64,000 nt of DNA, taken from Mesorhizobium sp. Root102. GTDB lineage: Bacteria; Pseudomonadota; Alphaproteobacteria; Rhizobiales; Rhizobiaceae. The notes under the pieces were generated by a model that worked only from the letters and a program-made list of their open reading frames with translations, did no database searches and was not told the DNA's origin. Where the stretch lies: assembly GCF_001425625.1 (NCBI RefSeq), contig NZ_LMCP01000034.1, positions 266,551 to 330,550 of the forward strand, read 5' to 3'. The translations under genes were made by a program, and so were the position numbers. Every line of letters begins with the position of its first letter. Position 1 is the stretch's first letter. Shown here piece after piece: positions 1-7,848 of this stretch.

Positions 1-85
1 AGGCATCGAGCAGCGTGACACGCGGCTCAAGTTGAAGTTCGTGATGGTCGCCGTTGATATCGAGTTGGACGTGGATTTTGGTCAT
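1..85 (-). CDS. Molybdenum hydroxylase 2Fe-2S subunit, N-terminal part (cut by window edge)
   Basis: Only the first 28 codons are visible, starting at the ATG at 85 and running off the left edge. The peptide (MTKIHVQLDINGDHHELQLE, then PRVTLLDA) has the beta-strand layout and the VTLLDAL-type turn that opens the plant-ferredoxin-like domain of small subunits of aldehyde oxidoreductase or CO-dehydrogenase-type enzymes. The cluster-binding cysteines lie outside the window, so the assignment rests on the N-terminus alone. It is divergent from the TetR regulator at 381 and shares with it a control region that holds a perfect palindrome. The likely role is electron transfer in a periplasmic or cytoplasmic molybdenum oxidoreductase. 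Confidence 0.6.
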   Translation of the reverse strand, partial: MTKIHVQLDINGDHHELQLEPRVTLLDA

Positions 86-196
86 GGGCGTCTGGCTCCA
101 GTTGCTTGACGCGGATGGGAATGAATTGGGGTCGAGGCGGGGGAGGGCAAGGGCACCTTGTGGCTAGGCCTGAACGGCGGAGGCGTCGACGACAGA

Positions 197-245
197 TGAT
201 CCCCACGAGGGGGAGATTGACGGCTTGGCCGTCTTCGCCAGCCTC
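197..245. repeat. Partial copy of the dispersed repeat in the TetR/small-subunit gap
   Basis: ATCCCCACGAGGGGGAGATT followed by GACGGCTTGGCCGTCTTCGCCA resembles the inner part of copy 3 at 43005-43050 (CGAGTGGGGAGATTGGCCGT and onward). It lacks the outer ends and is degenerate. It lies between the left-edge gene and the TetR palindrome. Confidence 0.5.
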
Positions 246-315
246 CGGTGATCTTGCAGGTTTGAAAGACGTGACATAACGGTCCCCCTTCTTATATGAT
301 GAAGGTACTCCACTA

Positions 316-335
316 AAACGGAGGCGCCTCCGTTT
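316..335. promoter_or_regulatory. 20-bp perfect palindrome, probable TetR operator
   Basis: The arms AAACGGAGGC (316-325) and GCCTCCGTTT (326-335) are exact reverse complements with no spacer. The site is 46 bp before the TetR start and 231 bp before the divergent small-subunit start. Perfect palindromes of this length between a TetR gene and a divergent target are the usual operator arrangement. Binding is inferred. Confidence 0.7.
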
Positions 336-380
336 ATTACGTGGGGGTTGACCCGACCGGGTTCAAGCCCCTGACACGAC

Positions 381-1013
381 GTGGAGAAAAAATTGGCCAT
401 CGAGCCGCCCGCCATTGCTGAACAGACGGCCGAAGCCGCGGAGACAAAACCGCTGCGCGCCGATGCGCAGCGCAACCGTGACCGGCTGGTCGAGGTGGCG
501 GCCGTCGTCTTTGCCGAGCGTGGCATCGATGCTTCGCTGGAGGAGATTGCGCGCCGCGCCGGTGTCGGCATCGGTACGCTCTACAGGCATTTCCCGACGC
601 GCGAGCATCTGGTCGAAGTGGTCTACCGCCGGGAGGTGGAGGCACTGTGTGCGGCCGTCGGCGAGCTTGCCCAAAAACATCCGTCCGATGTCGCGCTGGA
701 ACAGTGGATGCAGCGCTTCGTCGACTATATCGCCACCAAGCGCGGCCTGGCGACCAGCCTGCGCATCCTGCTCACCACCAATTCGACACTGTTTTCCGAC
801 ACGTCGGGCCGGGTATCGCAAGCCTTGCGGCAACTGGTCGAGGCGGCGGTGGCCGACGGCACCATCCGAGGCGATGTCGATGCTTCGGACGTGCTGCATG
901 CACTGTCGGGCATCTACTCGGCACCCGACACCCCGGAATGGCGCGACCGCTCGCGCCGCCTGGTCAAGCTGCTGATGGACGGGTTGCGGTTTGGCGCGGG
1001 GAAGGCACGGTGA
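381..1013 (+). CDS. TetR/AcrR family transcriptional regulator
   Basis: This 210-aa protein carries an N-terminal helix-turn-helix from about residue 28 to 80, with the family signature GVGIGTLYRHFPTREHLVE around residues 60-78. The C-terminal half is a helical ligand-binding domain of the SbtR-like type. The start is a GTG at 381; nothing upstream in frame is better. It faces the molybdenum-hydroxylase small-subunit gene at the left edge. With the palindrome at 316-335 it probably represses that operon and itself until an effector, perhaps an aldehyde or aromatic, binds. The effector cannot be read from the sequence. Confidence 0.9.
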   Translation: MEKKLAIEPPAIAEQTAEAAETKPLRADAQRNRDRLVEVAAVVFAERGIDASLEEIARRAGVGIGTLYRHFPTREHLVEVVYRREVEALCAAVGELAQKHPSDVALEQWMQRFVDYIATKRGLATSLRILLTTNSTLFSDTSGRVSQALRQLVEAAVADGTIRGDVDASDVLHALSGIYSAPDTPEWRDRSRRLVKLLMDGLRFGAGKAR

Positions 1014-1072
1014 GGGCGACCAGATTTCGGTCGTGCAACAACCTGACCTGTCCATGATTTGAGGGGCATCCG

Positions 1073-2071
1073 ATGTATGTAGGCCGTTCCTACAAGGTGA
1101 TCGATTTCGCGCTCTGGTCGCGACGCAGCGTCATCTACATGGCGGTGGTGAGCGGACTGGCTGTCGCAGCCTACCGGCTTCCCGGTATCGCCGGTTTCTC
1201 GGTACCATGGTCGGTGGTGCTGGTGCTCGGCACGACGGTGTCACTCGTTGCCGGCTTCAAGAATTCGCAGGTGTTCACCCGCAGCAGCGACGCGCTGCAG
1301 GCCTTCGCGCAAATTACGGCCAGCAGCCGGCTGTGGTCCAATTTCTGCAGGGACTTCATCGATGCGCCGACGGCCCGGCAACTCATCTACCGCCATATCG
1401 CCTGGATGACGGCACTGCGGTTCGCCCTGCGGCGGCCGATGCCCTGGGAATCCATGGCGCGGGCAGCCAATGTCGAATACCGGCGGCGCTACCACATCCA
1501 TGAGGATGCGAGCTCGGTCGCCGGCGAATTGCGTCCGCTGCTGGCCGAACAGGCCGAGGATGTGCTGAAATCGGCTCAGCCGGCGATCACCCTGCTCGAA
1601 CTACAATCGGTCCAGGTCAATGCGTTGTTCAAGGATGCAAAAATCCCTCCGCAGGTCTATGTCGAGCTGACCAAGCTGATCCGCGACTTCCACGACCAGC
1701 AGGCGCGCTGCGATCGCATCAAGAACAATCCCTATCCCAGGCAATACGCCATCGTCAGCTCGATGTTCGTGATGATCTTCTGCACCCTGCTGCCATTCGG
1801 GGTGGTTCCGGTGTTTGCCGAGATGGGCAAACTGGGCGGCGTGCTCGGTCCGATCGCGATCTGGCTGACCATCCCGTTCAGCACGCTGCTGGGCTGGGCC
1901 TACATGTCGCTCGACCAGGTCGGCGAGAGCAGCGCCAATCCCTTCGAGGGCAGCGCCAACGATGTTCCGATCTCGCAGATCTGCCGCGACATCGAGATCG
2001 AACTGCGCAGCGGGCTTGGCGAGGCTGACCTGCCCAAGCCGTTGCTGCCGGTGAACGACATTGCCACCTAG
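1073..2071 (+). CDS. Bestrophin-like anion channel family protein
   Basis: The 332-aa product opens with MYVGRSYKVIDFALWSRRSV and has two hydrophobic segments at about 20-58 and two more at about 220-268 (AIVSSMFVMIFCTLLPFGVV and the following stretch). This is the four-helix layout of bacterial bestrophin/RFP-TM proteins, and the length matches the family. Members form pentameric channels in the inner membrane; bacterial ones may pass cations or anions. A GAGGGG ribosome site precedes the ATG. It stands alone between the TetR gene and the decarboxylase/sigma pair, with no visible functional link to either. Confidence 0.85.
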   Translation: MYVGRSYKVIDFALWSRRSVIYMAVVSGLAVAAYRLPGIAGFSVPWSVVLVLGTTVSLVAGFKNSQVFTRSSDALQAFAQITASSRLWSNFCRDFIDAPTARQLIYRHIAWMTALRFALRRPMPWESMARAANVEYRRRYHIHEDASSVAGELRPLLAEQAEDVLKSAQPAITLLELQSVQVNALFKDAKIPPQVYVELTKLIRDFHDQQARCDRIKNNPYPRQYAIVSSMFVMIFCTLLPFGVVPVFAEMGKLGGVLGPIAIWLTIPFSTLLGWAYMSLDQVGESSANPFEGSANDVPISQICRDIEIELRSGLGEADLPKPLLPVNDIAT

Positions 2072-2195
2072 GCAGCCAGACACCGAGGGCTGCGCGACCG
2101 CTCGCGCCGGCGACATGCACAAAAATCTCGGCGTGTATGTCACACCAGCGGATCCTGTCTCGTCATGATGTCGGCACAACAGAAGGAAGCCAATC

Positions 2196-2669
2196 ATGAC
2201 TGCAAAACTTGATCTCTTCGCCGCTGCCCCTGCGCTGATGAAGGAATGGCAGCGCGCAGCCTTTGCCATTTCGGCCAGCCTCGAGCCGAGCCTGGCCGAG
2301 CTGGTGAAGATACGGGCATCCCAGATCAACGGCTGCGCCAACTGCCTCAACATGCACACGGTGTTCGCGCGCGAGGACGGCGAAACCGAGCAGCGCCTCT
2401 ATTTGTTGGCGGCGTGGCGCGAGGCGCCCTGCTATACCGACCGTGAACGCGCCGCGCTTGGCTGGACCGAGGCGCTGACGCGGATCAGCGAAGGACATAC
2501 GCACGAAAGCGCCTATGATGCCCTGAAGGCCGAGTTCACGCCGGAGGAACAGGTGAAGCTCACCTTGATGATCAATGTCATCAACGGGTACAACCGCCTT
2601 GCGGTCGGTTTCGGCGGTTGGGCCGATCCGGCGGCGATCAGGTCAGCCGCCAAGGCGGCGGCTGCCTGA
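2196..2669 (+). CDS. Carboxymuconolactone decarboxylase family protein (AhpD-like)
   Basis: The 157-aa protein has the CMD/AhpD core: KIRASQINGCANCLNMH around residues 37-53, with the CxxC redox pair and downstream His, then ERAALGWTEALTRI. Such proteins are small all-helical peroxidase or disulfide-reductase-like enzymes. Its stop overlaps by one base the start of the ECF sigma gene, so the two are co-translated. This is the conserved partner arrangement of ECF41 sigma factors, in which the decarboxylase-family gene is usually also the target of the sigma factor. An AAGGAAG ribosome site precedes the ATG. The natural substrate is unknown. Confidence 0.9.
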   Translation: MTAKLDLFAAAPALMKEWQRAAFAISASLEPSLAELVKIRASQINGCANCLNMHTVFAREDGETEQRLYLLAAWREAPCYTDRERAALGWTEALTRISEGHTHESAYDALKAEFTPEEQVKLTLMINVINGYNRLAVGFGGWADPAAIRSAAKAAAA

Positions 2670-3526
2670 TGACGAACGCGGAGCCCGAGCATACAGCGCC
2701 GGATTTCGGCGTGCTCGGACCAAAGCTCAGGCGCGTCGCCTATCGTATGCTTGGCTCCGTGGCGGACGCCGAGGATATCGTGCACGAGGCCTTCATCCGC
2801 TGGATGAGGGCCGACCGCAGCGATGTGCGCGAGCCCGAGGCCTTTCTGTGCCGCACGGTCACGCGACTCTGTCTCGACCAGCTCAAATCCGCGCGCCGCC
2901 GGCGTGAGAGCTATGTCGGTCCCTGGCTTCCCGATCCGCTCGTGGAAGAGGACGACGAGGAAGACGTCACCTTGCCGCTGATGATGGTGCTGGAGCGTCT
3001 TTCTCCGCTCGAGCGGGCGGCCTTTCTGCTGCACGATGTGTTCGGGCTGGGATACCAGGAGGTCGCCGCCGCCATCCAGCGCGAACCCGCCGCCTGCCGC
3101 CAGCTCGCTGCCCGCGCGCGCACCCATGTCCGTGAGGCGCGCCCGCGTTTCAAGGTGGAGAAGCAACGCGGCCTGGCACTGGCCGAGGCCTTCTTCGCCG
3201 CCTCGCGCAACGGCGACATGAAGGCGCTCGGGGCGCTTTTGGCGGCCGATGTCAGCGCCCATGCCGACGGCGGCGGCAAGCGTCCGGCCGCCACGGATGT
3301 GGTCCTGGGCTTCGATGCCGTCATGCAGCAATACGAGCGTGTGGTTGCCTGGCTCCAGGAGAACCGCTCGACCCTTGTTCGCATCGGTTTCGTCAACGGA
3401 TTGCCCGGCTTCGTCACGCTGGAAGCCGATGGCGAGCTGCAGACAACCGCGCTCGACATCGAGGACGGAAAGATCGCGGCCATCTATGTGATGCGCAATC
3501 CCGACAAGCTGAGGCACCTGCATTGA
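2669..3526 (+). CDS. ECF41-type RNA polymerase sigma factor with SnoaL-like C-terminal extension
   Basis: The start ATG at 2669 overlaps the previous stop (TGATG), giving 285 aa. Sigma region 2 (residues 18-80, with DAEDIVHEAFIRWMR) and region 4 (about 108-160) are followed by a SnoaL-like domain of about 115 residues. Two signatures of the ECF41 group are visible: a WLPDP linker motif at residues 86-90 and DGGGK at 200-204. In this family no separate anti-sigma factor is present and the C-terminal extension controls activity. The coupling to the CMD gene upstream supports the assignment. The inducing signal is not known. Confidence 0.93.
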   Translation: MTNAEPEHTAPDFGVLGPKLRRVAYRMLGSVADAEDIVHEAFIRWMRADRSDVREPEAFLCRTVTRLCLDQLKSARRRRESYVGPWLPDPLVEEDDEEDVTLPLMMVLERLSPLERAAFLLHDVFGLGYQEVAAAIQREPAACRQLAARARTHVREARPRFKVEKQRGLALAEAFFAASRNGDMKALGALLAADVSAHADGGGKRPAATDVVLGFDAVMQQYERVVAWLQENRSTLVRIGFVNGLPGFVTLEADGELQTTALDIEDGKIAAIYVMRNPDKLRHLH

Positions 3527-3551
3527 AACCTGTCGCCCGAAAAGCGAGCGG

Positions 3552-3824
3552 TTACCCCTTCGCTTCGACCAGAATCACCAGCGACTCCGGCACCACTCCG
3601 TCGTGGGCCATTGCGTCGGCAGCCGCCTTGCTCTGCATCAGCGCGGCCATCTTATCCATGTCCGGAACGTCCATCATCACGGCCACACGTTTCGGGTTCT
3701 GCGGATCGACGAAAGTGCGGATGTTGGTGATCCCAAGCGAGCCGAAGAGCTCCTTGCGCTTGGGTGAATTGAGCCAGTGCTTGCTGTCTTTCGTGATGTT
3801 GTGGTGACCGATAACGGTTGGCAT
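3552..3824 (-). CDS. Small conserved protein of unknown function
   Basis: The 90-aa product starts MPTVIGHHNITKDSKHWLNS and ends SLVILVEAKG. I chose the ATG at 3824 because a GGGAGGA ribosome site lies just upstream; an in-frame start 24 bp earlier is less likely. The pattern (a strand, a conserved His-His-Asn-like start, then a phrase on values changing with D-M-D-K-M and a C-terminal strand) suggests a small ferredoxin-like alpha/beta fold such as dimeric barrel proteins, but I do not recognise a specific family. It is convergent with the ECF41 gene. Confidence 0.65.
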   Translation of the reverse strand: MPTVIGHHNITKDSKHWLNSPKRKELFGSLGITNIRTFVDPQNPKRVAVMMDVPDMDKMAALMQSKAAADAMAHDGVVPESLVILVEAKG

Positions 3825-3852
3825 GGCATCCTCCCTGGTTCTACGCAATTCC

Positions 3853-3905
3853 CACGGGAAAGCGCTATGCGCTTTTCCCGGGAAACCGTTTCACGCTTTT
3901 CCCGG
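3853..3905. repeat. Intergenic hairpin-forming repeat
   Basis: The stretch contains GGGAAAGCGC, a 3-base loop and GCGCTTTTCCC, followed at once by a second related half, CACGCTTTTCCCGG. Such GGGAAAAGCG-type units look like a dispersed intergenic repeat and can fold into a stable hairpin. It may also end transcription of the leftward alcohol dehydrogenase region. The function is inferred. Confidence 0.4.
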
Positions 3906-4060
3906 AATTGCTGAGGTGACGCCGGCGGTCGATATCGCCCGCCTGATGCTGCGATCCACCTGTGAAAACCAGTGAGCGCCGTTTCTCTCGGACTGTCAAT
4001 TAGCTGTTGCTGATGGATTTTGGGTGGTTTGTGGGGCTGCTGGCGCCTTGGGGGGAGCGC

Positions 4061-5065
4061 TCAAACGTCGAGGCAGACCTTGCCGAAATGCTTCTGGGAT
4101 TCGTAGTGTGCGAAGGCGGTGGCGATGTCCTCAAGCGGGAAATGGCGGTCGACAACGGGCTTCAGGCGGTTGATCTCTATCGCCCGGATCATGTCCTGCT
4201 GGTCGGCCCGGCTGCCAATGGAAATGCCGCTGATGCGGATCTGGTTCGAAAACACCGCCGGGATCGAGACCTCAGCCGCAAAGCCGGTCAGCACGCCGAT
4301 CAGGGCGATGTGACCGCCCGTCCGGCAGGCCGCTATCGACTGCGCCAGCGTGTCGGGGCCGCCGACCTCGATCACGTGATCGACGCCGCGTCCGTCGGTG
4401 AAGTTTCTGGCCTTTTGGCCCCAGTCCGGCACCGCCTTGTAGTTGATGACAGTGTCGGCGCCGAGGCGCCTGAGTCGCTCCAGCTTCTGCTCGTCGGATG
4501 ACGTTGCTATGACCCGGGCGCCGGCGGCTTTGGCGAATTGCAGCGCAAACAGCGACACACTGCCGGTGCCGAGGACCAGCACCGTGTCGCCCGGCTTCAC
4601 CTTGCCGCACACAACCAGGCCCCGCCAGGCGGTGACGCCCGTGCAGGTGAGCGTTGCCGCCTCGACATGCGTATAGCCCGCCGGTGCCCTGGTGAAGGCC
4701 CGCGCCGGCATGCATACATACTCGCTGGCGAAGCCGTCAAAACTTTCCCCCGGAATGTCGCGCCGGGTCGCGGGCATCATGTCGCCGTCGAGCCACCAGG
4801 GGTAGAAGACGCTGACGACGCTGTCTCCGGGCTTGAACGCATCGACAGCGTCGCCGACGGCAATCACCTCGCCTGCGCCATCGGACAGCGGAACGCGGCC
4901 GTCAGCGAACGGTGTCTTGCCCTGCACCGCGAAATCGTCACGCATGTTCAACGAGCAGGCCCGGATCCTGACCAGCACGTCACCCGGCCCTGGCTGGGGC
5001 GGGTCTTCCTCGACCAGGTCGAGATTGTCCAAGCCGCCCGGCGCTCTCAGCCTGACCAGTTTCAT
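4061..5065 (-). CDS. Zinc-independent MDR-family alcohol dehydrogenase / quinone oxidoreductase-like protein
   Basis: The 334-aa protein begins MKLVRLRAPGGLDNLDLVEE. It has the GroES-like N-domain and a Rossmann domain with VLVLGTGSVSLFALQFAKAAGARVIATSSDEQK at about 165-197. The final part (QKHFGKVCLDV) is typical of medium-chain dehydrogenases in the NAD(P)H:quinone oxidoreductase/crotonyl reductase branch. The structural-zinc cysteine cluster is not seen. The start at 5065 is favoured by a GGAGAAAG site upstream. The substrate is unknown; the family reduces or oxidises alcohols, aldehydes or enones with NAD(P)H. Confidence 0.85.
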   Translation of the reverse strand: MKLVRLRAPGGLDNLDLVEEDPPQPGPGDVLVRIRACSLNMRDDFAVQGKTPFADGRVPLSDGAGEVIAVGDAVDAFKPGDSVVSVFYPWWLDGDMMPATRRDIPGESFDGFASEYVCMPARAFTRAPAGYTHVEAATLTCTGVTAWRGLVVCGKVKPGDTVLVLGTGSVSLFALQFAKAAGARVIATSSDEQKLERLRRLGADTVINYKAVPDWGQKARNFTDGRGVDHVIEVGGPDTLAQSIAACRTGGHIALIGVLTGFAAEVSIPAVFSNQIRISGISIGSRADQQDMIRAIEINRLKPVVDRHFPLEDIATAFAHYESQKHFGKVCLDV

Positions 5066-5115
5066 TGTCTTTCTCCGATGTGTGGGGTGTCGAAAATTGG
5101 GGCGGCGCGCTGGAC

Positions 5116-5388
5116 CTATCGGACCTGCCGGCCGGAAATCACCCGCAGCCAGGGCGCCAGATGGAAGGCGCTCATCAGAAGATACATCGCCGCCATTCCG
5201 GTTAAAGACGGGCCGGTCAGTGGCGAGGAGCCCATGCACAGCATGGCTGCATCGCCACCCTGGAGACAGGAGAGCAGCGCCATCAGCGCGAAGGTAGGGG
5301 CCGCAGCAAGGCATAGCCAGTCGGCGATGGTGAGGGGGGCAGTGTCTTCGGAGGGCACGCTGCCCGTGCGAGAATGGATATCGCTCAT
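5116..5388 (-). CDS. Small predicted membrane protein of unknown function
   Basis: The 90-aa product starts MSDIHSRTGSVPSEDTAPLT after an AAGGAAGAG ribosome site. It has two hydrophobic segments, ADWLCLAAAPTFALMALLSC (about 22-41) and TGMAAMYLLMSAFHLAPWLR (about 62-81), which suggests a two-helix inner-membrane protein with both ends on the same side. It precedes the alcohol dehydrogenase gene in the same direction with a 50-bp gap, so they may share a transcript. I do not recognise the family. Confidence 0.6.
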   Translation of the reverse strand: MSDIHSRTGSVPSEDTAPLTIADWLCLAAAPTFALMALLSCLQGGDAAMLCMGSSPLTGPSLTGMAAMYLLMSAFHLAPWLRVISGRQVR

Positions 5389-5436
5389 GGTCTCTTCCTT
5401 GATGGTCATGGCGGGGCCGATAACAGGACTTGGGTT

Positions 5437-5463
5437 CCTCTCCCCCACTCCGTGAGGGAGAGG
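5437..5463. terminator. Hairpin downstream of DUF899 gene
   Basis: CCTCTCCC and GGGAGAGG flank a short loop (CCACTCCGTGA). It lies just past the stop of the leftward DUF899 gene and before the start of the leftward membrane-protein gene. It could be a terminator or one member of a dispersed CTCTCCC-type repeat; there is no clear run of T after it. Confidence 0.4.
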
Positions 5464-5511
5464 AAACTCAAGCTGGGTGAGCGTGCGCCACCCTTTCCCG
5501 ACAGGCCCTCG

Positions 5512-6261
5512 CTACTCGCCCTTGTCGCGGAACGCCGCTTCTCCGGCCGCAGACACTTGTTCCCATGTCTTGTCGACCCCGGCGTCGTAATTGTCGTGCC
5601 AGTTCCACCAGGAGTAGAGCGGGGTCTGCGGATAGCCTTCGGGCGAATCTTCCCAGATCTCCTGGCGGCCGAGCGGCGTCGCGTCGAGATAGCTCCAGAC
5701 GGTGCCCATCGCCTCGTCGCCGCGGCTGTTGATGAAATAGGTGCGGAAGATGCGGTCGCCATCGCGGATGAAGACGTTGTGGCCGTGCCATTCGTCGACG
5801 CCGAAGTCTTTGTCGAAACTGTCGGTGATGGTGTACCAGGGCATCTCCCAGCCCATCCGCTGCTTCACCCGCGCAATGTCGGCCTGCGGGGCGCGCGAGG
5901 CGTAGGCAAGCGTGGTGTTGCGGGCGTTGAGATGGGCGAGGTGGCCGACCTGATCGGCGCCGAGCGAACAGCCGCGGCAGGCATGCTCGGGCCAGCCGAA
6001 CACGCCGGGCTCGAAGAAGGCGCGGTAGACGATCAGCTGGCGGCGGCCCTCGAACAGGTCGAGCAGGCTCGCCTTGTCATTCGGCCCCTCGAACACATAG
6101 GCCTTGTCGACTTCCATCCACGGCATGCGCCGGCGCTCGGCGGCCAATGCGTCCTTGGCGCGCAGCGTTGCCTTCTCCTTCACCAGCATCTGTTCGCGGG
6201 CAGCTTCCCAGTCCTGTCTTGAAACGATCGGCGGGGTCTTCATTGCGATGTGCTTGGTCAT
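5512..6261 (-). CDS. DUF899 family thioredoxin-like protein
   Basis: The 249-aa protein starts MTKHIAMKTPPIVSRQDWEA. It contains the DUF899 hallmarks: the RRRMPWMEVDKAYVFEGP segment near residue 40, a thioredoxin-like core, the ACRGCSLGADQVGHLAHLN motif near residue 98 (a CxxC-like cysteine pair), and a tryptophan-rich C-terminus with YSWWNWHDNYD. The family is cytoplasmic and of unproven function, often annotated as dithiol-disulfide isomerase-like. Its upstream region carries one copy of a duplicated sequence whose second copy covers the start codon of the regulator at 6592, so the two genes may be co-regulated. Confidence 0.88.
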   Translation of the reverse strand: MTKHIAMKTPPIVSRQDWEAAREQMLVKEKATLRAKDALAAERRRMPWMEVDKAYVFEGPNDKASLLDLFEGRRQLIVYRAFFEPGVFGWPEHACRGCSLGADQVGHLAHLNARNTTLAYASRAPQADIARVKQRMGWEMPWYTITDSFDKDFGVDEWHGHNVFIRDGDRIFRTYFINSRGDEAMGTVWSYLDATPLGRQEIWEDSPEGYPQTPLYSWWNWHDNYDAGVDKTWEQVSAAGEAAFRDKGE

Positions 6262-6330
6262 TGGTCGTCTCCTTGTCAGTTTGCCGCCGCACTGTTGCGA
6301 CGTGTTGCTGCTTGCTGATCGTGAGCTAGG

Positions 6331-6381
6331 GTAGGGCGGTCTGGCGCAGCGGTGGGAGTTACAAGTGTGAGGGGATTTGAA
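6331..6381. repeat. Copy A of a duplicated sequence in the DUF899/regulator intergenic region
   Basis: The core GGTGGGAGTTACAAGTGTGA followed by GGGGATTTGAA is repeated about 211 bp further on, with one mismatch in roughly 31 bases. The similarity weakens but extends upstream (TAGGGCGGT). This copy lies 70-120 bp upstream of the DUF899 start on the other strand. It is probably a regulator-binding or promoter element. Confidence 0.6.
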
Positions 6382-6540
6382 TCGCCAGGCCCGCCGCAGC
6401 AGGGGTGGCGGATTCGCGCGGAGTGCCTGGTCGTGTCGATTGTCGCGTCGAGGGGCAGATCGGCTGAACTGGGCATCTTCTTCTCCGTTGGCGTGCCGTT
6501 GGTTGCCGGCACGGCTTGCTGGTTGACTGTGCTGGCTTAA

Positions 6541-6592
6541 GTTAGGGCGGTGACGCTCGGGGGTGGGAGTTACAAGTGTGACGGGATTTGAA
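6541..6592. repeat. Copy B of the duplicated sequence, running into the regulator start codon
   Basis: GGTGGGAGTTACAAGTGTGA followed by CGGGATTTGAA ends on the first base of the ATG at 6592. No Shine-Dalgarno sequence is visible before that ATG. Either the gene is read from a leaderless or near-leaderless message, or the repeat is an autoregulatory site overlapping the translation start. Confidence 0.6.
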
Positions 6593-7812
6593 TGGACTCG
6601 CTGATCACCGCGGCAGCACTGGCGCTGGCCGGGGGCGATCCGCTCGGCGCGCTGGATCGCGTCGCCTTGCGCGAAGACCCGCCGGCGCTGGCGCTGCGCG
6701 GCATTGCGATGGCGCAGCTCGGCGATCTCGATCGCGCCAAGGCGCTGCTGCGGAGGGCCGCGCGTGGCTTCGGCCCGAAAGAAGCGGTGGCGCGCGCCAG
6801 ATGCGTCGTCGCCGAGGCCGAGATCGCGCTGGTCTCGCGCGACCTCGGCTGGCCGGCCAAGGCGCTCGATGCGGCGCGCGCAACTCTGGAAAAGCACGGC
6901 GACCGGCTGAACGCCGGGCATGCCGGCCACCTCAAGGTGCGGCGCCTGCTTTTGATCGGCCGTCTCGACGAGGCTGAAGACGTGCTGGCCGGGCTCGACC
7001 CGGCGCCGCTTCCGCCGGCCTCGCGCGCCGCGCACGAACTCGCGGTCGCCGGCATCGCGATACGGCGCCTGAAGACGAAGCCGGCGCGCAGGGCGTTGGA
7101 GTGGGCACGCCACGCCGCTCGCCGGGCCGGCATTGCGGGCCTGATCGCGGAGGTCGACAGCGCATTCTTGGCGCTGGACACGCCGGCCGCGCGGCTGATC
7201 GCGGGTGGCGAGCAGCGCCCCTTGCTGCTCGAGGACGTCGAGGCGTTGCAGGCGTCGCCGGCGCTGCTGGTCGATAGTTTCCGCTATGTCGTGCGCAGGC
7301 AGGAAGTCACGGTCTCGCTGGCAACGCGGCCGGTGCTGTTTGCGCTGGCACGCGCGCTCGCCGAAGCATGGCCAGGCGATGTGTCGAGGGCGAGGCTAAT
7401 CGCCGAAGCCTTCGGCGGCAGGCACGCCGATGAATCGCACCGGGCGCGGCTGCGGGTCGAGATCGGCCGGCTGCGCGCCGAACTGCGGGGGCTGGCCGAC
7501 ATTGGCGCGACCAGCCAGGGTTTCGCGCTGGCACCGCGCCAGGCGCGCGAGGTGCTGGTGCTGGCGCGGCCTATCGAGGAGCGGCACGCGGCGGTGCTGG
7601 CCTTCCTTGCCGATGGTGAATCCTGGGCGTCCTCTGCGCTGGCGCTGGCGCTTGGCATCGGCCAGCGCAGCGTGCAGCGTGCGCTGGAGCAGCTTGGCGA
7701 GGCCGGCAAGGTGCAGTTTTTCGGGCACGGACGGGCGCGCCGCTGGATGACGCCGCCGGTGGCGGGATTCACGACCACCTTGTTACTCCCGGCGCCGTTG
7801 CCGAGTGGTTAG
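6592..7812 (+). CDS. TPR-containing winged-helix transcriptional regulator
   Basis: The 406-aa protein is alanine/leucine-rich and helical over residues 1-215, with TPR-like repeats (GDLDRAKALLRRAARGFGPKEA, RLDEAEDVLAGLDP). A winged-helix OmpR-like segment follows at about 225-310 (LLVDSFRYVVRRQEVTVSLATRPVLFALARALAEAWPGDVSR). A second helix-turn-helix lies near 345-375 (SALALALGIGQRSVQRALEQLGEAGKVQFFGHGRARRW). The arrangement is that of a multi-domain signal-responsive activator. The beta-propeller gene follows after 36 bp and is probably co-transcribed. The start sits inside a duplicated sequence and lacks a ribosome site; I see no better downstream ATG. Confidence 0.7.
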   Translation: MDSLITAAALALAGGDPLGALDRVALREDPPALALRGIAMAQLGDLDRAKALLRRAARGFGPKEAVARARCVVAEAEIALVSRDLGWPAKALDAARATLEKHGDRLNAGHAGHLKVRRLLLIGRLDEAEDVLAGLDPAPLPPASRAAHELAVAGIAIRRLKTKPARRALEWARHAARRAGIAGLIAEVDSAFLALDTPAARLIAGGEQRPLLLEDVEALQASPALLVDSFRYVVRRQEVTVSLATRPVLFALARALAEAWPGDVSRARLIAEAFGGRHADESHRARLRVEIGRLRAELRGLADIGATSQGFALAPRQAREVLVLARPIEERHAAVLAFLADGESWASSALALALGIGQRSVQRALEQLGEAGKVQFFGHGRARRWMTPPVAGFTTTLLLPAPLPSG

Positions 7813-7848
7813 TAAGGGACATCAGACCATCTCAGTGAGGATCAAGAC

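Noticed and set aside
164..277. A short minus-strand frame (37 codons) with a GAAGGGGG site before its ATG
   Set aside because: It contains part of a dispersed repeat and its peptide resembles nothing; too short to support.
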